DNA of 64,000 nucleotides from Sphaerochaeta sp. UBA5849. Its GTDB lineage: Bacteria; Spirochaetota; Spirochaetia; Sphaerochaetales; Sphaerochaetaceae. The stretch is taken from NCBI GenBank assembly GCA_002432715.1, contig DJGJ01000049.1, positions 23,187 through 87,186 of the forward strand, read 5' to 3'. The position numbers and the translations under genes were made by a program. The notes below the pieces were generated by a model. The model ran no database searches. It worked only from the letters and a program-made list of their open reading frames with translations, and was not told the DNA's origin. Positions 61,718 through 64,000 of the stretch are shown piece after piece. The first letter of the stretch is position 1. Every line of letters starts with the position of its first letter.

Positions 61718-62317
61718 TTACAATTCTACTTCGACTCGATTCCGGCCAAGCTGCTTGGCTCGGTACAAGGCGGAGTCCGCCCGCTTGAGAACCTGATCCT
61801 CCGAAGTATCGGAAGGAAGAAACGTGGATATTCCGGCGGAAATGGTAAACGTAATTGCTATTCCGTCATGCATGACGATACTTGCCCGGGTTGTTTCAAG
61901 CAATGTCTTTTTTACTTTTTCAAGCTCGTCCATGGGGTCAGCGGGACATGCAATTAAAAATTCATCGCCTCCCCATCGGAAGAGGGCGTTCTCTGTACAG
62001 ATAACCTGGGATATGGATTTTGAGAGCTGCACCAGACACCGGTCCCCGATATCATGGCCATAGGTGTCGTTGATCTGTTTGAAGTAATCAACATCGAAAA
62101 GGGCTACCATGGTCGAGGTTTGCATCCGCTTGAATTGGATGAAGCGATCCTTGATCACCATCAGCCCGTATCGTCGGTTTCCGACCCCTGTCAAGGGATC
62201 CTGATAGGCCTGTTGTTCGAGAACATGTTCGCTCTTTTTGTTTCTTCGTTGCTCGAGATACACCAAAAGCAGGGAGTGAATAACAAAAAGACCAAGTATT
62301 GAATACAACTTTCCCAA
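61718..62317 (-). pseudogene. GGDEF-domain diguanylate cyclase, 5' end cut by an insertion sequence
   Basis: The remaining 199 codons encode the end of a membrane segment (GLFVIHSLLLVYLEQRR) followed by a complete GGDEF domain, with the active-site motif RWGGDEFL and DPLTGVGNRR at its start. An intact domain could make cyclic di-GMP. The first in-frame start is a TTG directly beside the insertion sequence and has no Shine-Dalgarno. No sensor domain remains, so I think the 5' part of the gene was displaced. Residual expression from the transposase promoter is possible, as the frames are the same. Confidence 0.7.
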
Positions 62318-62320
62318 TGA

Positions 62321-63879
62321 GTGAGACTATACATGCTTGATTTTGGGAGGCCTGCCCCGTTTTTTCTTGGGTTGCAGCTTCTCCGTAGGATGGATGTCCA
62401 GCCGTTTGAGAATCTCCTCGTATGAGGGGTTTATCCTGATCAGATGCCATCCACGGGCGGGGTCGTTGAACATCTTCGCCCGTGCCAGTATTTTCATGAT
62501 CTTCTTGTACGTCATCTGTTCAAGCAGCTTGGCCTCGTCGAATGCACGGATCATCCTGAAGGTGAGCACCGAGGAGAGGAAGTCGCAGAACTCGCTTCCG
62601 ATCACGCTGTAGTCGTCGTGCACGCGCGTCTCGTCGAATTCAAGGGCCGACTTGTAGAAGCGCATGACCAACTCGATCTCCCACCGCTTGGAGTAGGCCT
62701 TGTAGATGGTTTCGGCGTCGGTGTCCAGGTCGCATTCCAGGACCACGGTGCCGAACACCGCTCTTGCCTTCTGCAGGCCGGCAAGGCTGTAGTCGTTCTT
62801 CTTCCTGCTCCTCTTGAGCCAGTCGGACTCCTCCTTCGCCGCCCTGTATGCATCGCGGAACGAATAGAGGAACCTGCCGTCGGGTGCTCTCTCCTTCCGG
62901 TAGGTTATCCCCTCATACCCGCCCAGCAGGGCGGTGAACTCAAGCATGTGCAGATCCGAGGCCATCCTGGAGTCCCTCTTCAGCGGATTGAGGTAGTGAA
63001 GGTCGGGATTCTCTTGGAAGTGCTGCTTCGCGGCCGACTGGGGGAAGCCCTTGTCCGCCACCACGATCCCTTTCGTAATATGATGCACGGAGATGAATTC
63101 GTTGTAGGCGGTGACGTCGAGCATGTTGCCGGGGAAGCATTTGGAGCATACCGGCTCTTCGGCCTCGAGGTCGTAGGCGTACAGCACCGAGATGTCCCTC
63201 GTGCCCTTCGTCCTGGCCTTGCGGGAGAAGTCGGAGAGCGAGTTGACCCTCGACTCGTCCGACTTCAGCGTCCCGTCTATCAGCAGGTGGTGGTCCAACC
63301 CCACGCGGGCGGTCCTGCTGCGCATGAACAGCGTGATCTTGGAACAGGTCCGGCCCAGGTCGTTGAGGAACGCCGATACCGTGTTCCTCGAGAGGGCGAC
63401 ACCCGGATGCAGCTCGGAGAGGAAGCTCTCCTCGTAGGCATCCTTCAGCTCGCAGTCCTTTATCCCGCCGAAGCAGACCCTGAGCACGGCGATGCACCAG
63501 ATCTTGAGTGCGTCGTCGCTGTCGTAGACCTCGCGAAGCTCGTCGAGCATGTTGCCGAAAAGCTTCTGCGCAAGCACGACGTTGGCCCAATCCTTGAGGT
63601 CCGCCGCCGATGCCGAGACGGGGCGGCATGCCTCCTCCTCGAGGGGGACGTACCTGCCGCCGACGATGTGTCCGATGGTGGGCCCGTTGACCGGAAGCCT
63701 CCGGTCCCCGTCGCTGCGGCAGCCGATCCTTGCCCTGACGGCATACCGGTCGCGGTTCTTTCCGTATGCGATGACGATGGAATTCTTCGGCCGCTCGACG
63801 GCCAGGATCTCTTTTGGAATCGGCATGAGGACCCCCTTTTCTTTATAGTCTAATTATATAATAAATAGACTATAATCAC
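62321..63879 (-). mobile_element. IS4/IS1634-like insertion sequence
   Basis: The element carries a single transposase gene. Both ends start with GTGA (62321 inward, and 63879 inward on the minus strand) followed by TATA-rich sequence sharing only short inverted similarity (GTGAGACTATA versus GTGATTATAG). No clear target duplication was found, so the limits are approximate. The element appears richer in G+C than the gene it interrupts. Confidence 0.65.
62327..63826 (-). CDS. IS4/IS1634-family transposase
   Basis: A 499-residue DDE transposase. The catalytic acids fall in LLIDGTLKSDES, IVVADKGFPQ and YSKRWEIELVMRFYKSA, the last matching the IS4 Y-R-E-K signature. The basic C-terminus KKKRGRPPKIK resembles an AT-hook. 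No frameshift or stop is seen, so it is probably active. The promoter lies in the end of the element: TTGTGA, 17 bp, TATAAT on the minus strand (about 63857-63881). Confidence 0.92.
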   Translation of the reverse strand: MPIPKEILAVERPKNSIVIAYGKNRDRYAVRARIGCRSDGDRRLPVNGPTIGHIVGGRYVPLEEEACRPVSASAADLKDWANVVLAQKLFGNMLDELREVYDSDDALKIWCIAVLRVCFGGIKDCELKDAYEESFLSELHPGVALSRNTVSAFLNDLGRTCSKITLFMRSRTARVGLDHHLLIDGTLKSDESRVNSLSDFSRKARTKGTRDISVLYAYDLEAEEPVCSKCFPGNMLDVTAYNEFISVHHITKGIVVADKGFPQSAAKQHFQENPDLHYLNPLKRDSRMASDLHMLEFTALLGGYEGITYRKERAPDGRFLYSFRDAYRAAKEESDWLKRSRKKNDYSLAGLQKARAVFGTVVLECDLDTDAETIYKAYSKRWEIELVMRFYKSALEFDETRVHDDYSVIGSEFCDFLSSVLTFRMIRAFDEAKLLEQMTYKKIMKILARAKMFNDPARGWHLIRINPSYEEILKRLDIHPTEKLQPKKKRGRPPKIKHV

Positions 63880-64000
63880 AAGGGAAGGACAGGCTGGAAT
63901 ACACCGAAATCCAAGAAATCCATGACGATTTCTCTGGCGGAATGAGGCAAATGTAGCGATGAGTGGGTCCCTGACATGCCTGACTATTGGAAAGCGTGTT
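63880..64000 (-). pseudogene. Open frame flanking the insertion sequence, probable 5' part of the interrupted gene
   Basis: The minus strand is open from the window edge into the insertion sequence (first stop at 63854-63856). The encoded residues (for example RYICLIPPEKSSWISWISVY) look like part of an extracytoplasmic sensor or domain edge. The most economical reading is that this and the GGDEF fragment at 61718-62317 were one gene. The piece is too short to be sure. Confidence 0.4.

Noticed and set aside
61718..63826. Transposase-GGDEF fusion protein by read-through
   Set aside because: The frames match but an intact TAG separates them; chance in-frame placement after insertion is simpler.
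62444..63853. 469-codon open frame antisense to the transposase
   Set aside because: GC-rich codon bias of the transposase opens the opposite frame; the DDE residues lie on the minus strand.

Overview
The window looks like part of the chromosome of an anaerobic, fermentative spirochaete, most likely Sphaerochaeta or a close relative. This is inference from gene content: pyruvate:ferredoxin oxidoreductase, B12-dependent class II ribonucleotide reductase, a single-chain Fe-S serine dehydratase, ParC/ParE, a split transketolase, a TRAP importer whose binding protein has the AGQAEA-type N-terminus common in these spirochaetes, and Feo iron uptake. Genes are tightly packed, many with ATGA or TGATG overlaps. 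I saw no rRNA, tRNA or CRISPR.

Layout. 1-5.7 kb: start of the PFOR gene, an MFS transporter and nrdJ with a pair of NrdR-like boxes. 5.9-10.5 kb: gdhA with promoter and terminator, and a large PPDK-like ATP-grasp protein with two receiver-like domains. 10.5-18.1 kb: one minus-strand catabolic operon (racemase-like protein, split transketolase, TRAP DctPQM, transaldolase, cupin, GntR) whose promoter shares a 7-bp repeat with the gntR promoter. 18.1-19.6 kb: an AT-rich AAA/DUF4143 ATPase gene bracketed by two near-identical hairpin repeats. 19.6-24.0 kb: RluA-type pseudouridine synthase, parC, parE. 24.1-31.6 kb: lysoplasmalogenase-like protein, CorA, two GNAT proteins (one fused to a membrane domain), a CNNM/CorC-type protein and leuS. 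31.6-38.4 kb: exported proteins, serine dehydratase, DUF4416 protein, a DAHP synthase-prephenate dehydratase fusion, endonuclease III. 37.5-44.0 kb: a methionine block (YqfO-like protein, HcyBio/DUF39, NIL-ferredoxin, MetH, MetF). 44.0-50.1 kb: pth, a divergent GH13 enzyme, an unusual SDF-type transporter and a membrane protein. 50.1-58.9 kb: aldo/keto reductase, gpmI, M24B peptidase, lgt, S41 protease, rsmE and an NtrC-like AAA+ protein without a DNA-binding domain. 58.9-61.7 kb: Feo system with two FeoA proteins, FeoB and a Cys-rich membrane peptide, with two copies of one inverted-repeat operator. 61.7-64 kb: a GGDEF gene cut at its 5' end by an IS4/IS1634-like insertion sequence.

How parts work together. 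HcyBio and its NIL-ferredoxin partner are the pair linked in other anaerobes to making homocysteine by sulfuration of an aspartate-derived precursor; MetH and MetF next door would complete methionine synthesis and would share the cell's need for cobalamin with NrdJ. The TRAP operon imports a probable organic acid or sugar acid and passes it to C2/C3-transfer enzymes; its substrate is unknown.

The most unexpected pattern is translational. About ten genes that open transcription units have no Shine-Dalgarno but carry a -10-like hexamer 6 to 8 nt before the ATG, which predicts leaderless mRNAs. Genes inside operons have ordinary Shine-Dalgarno sequences.
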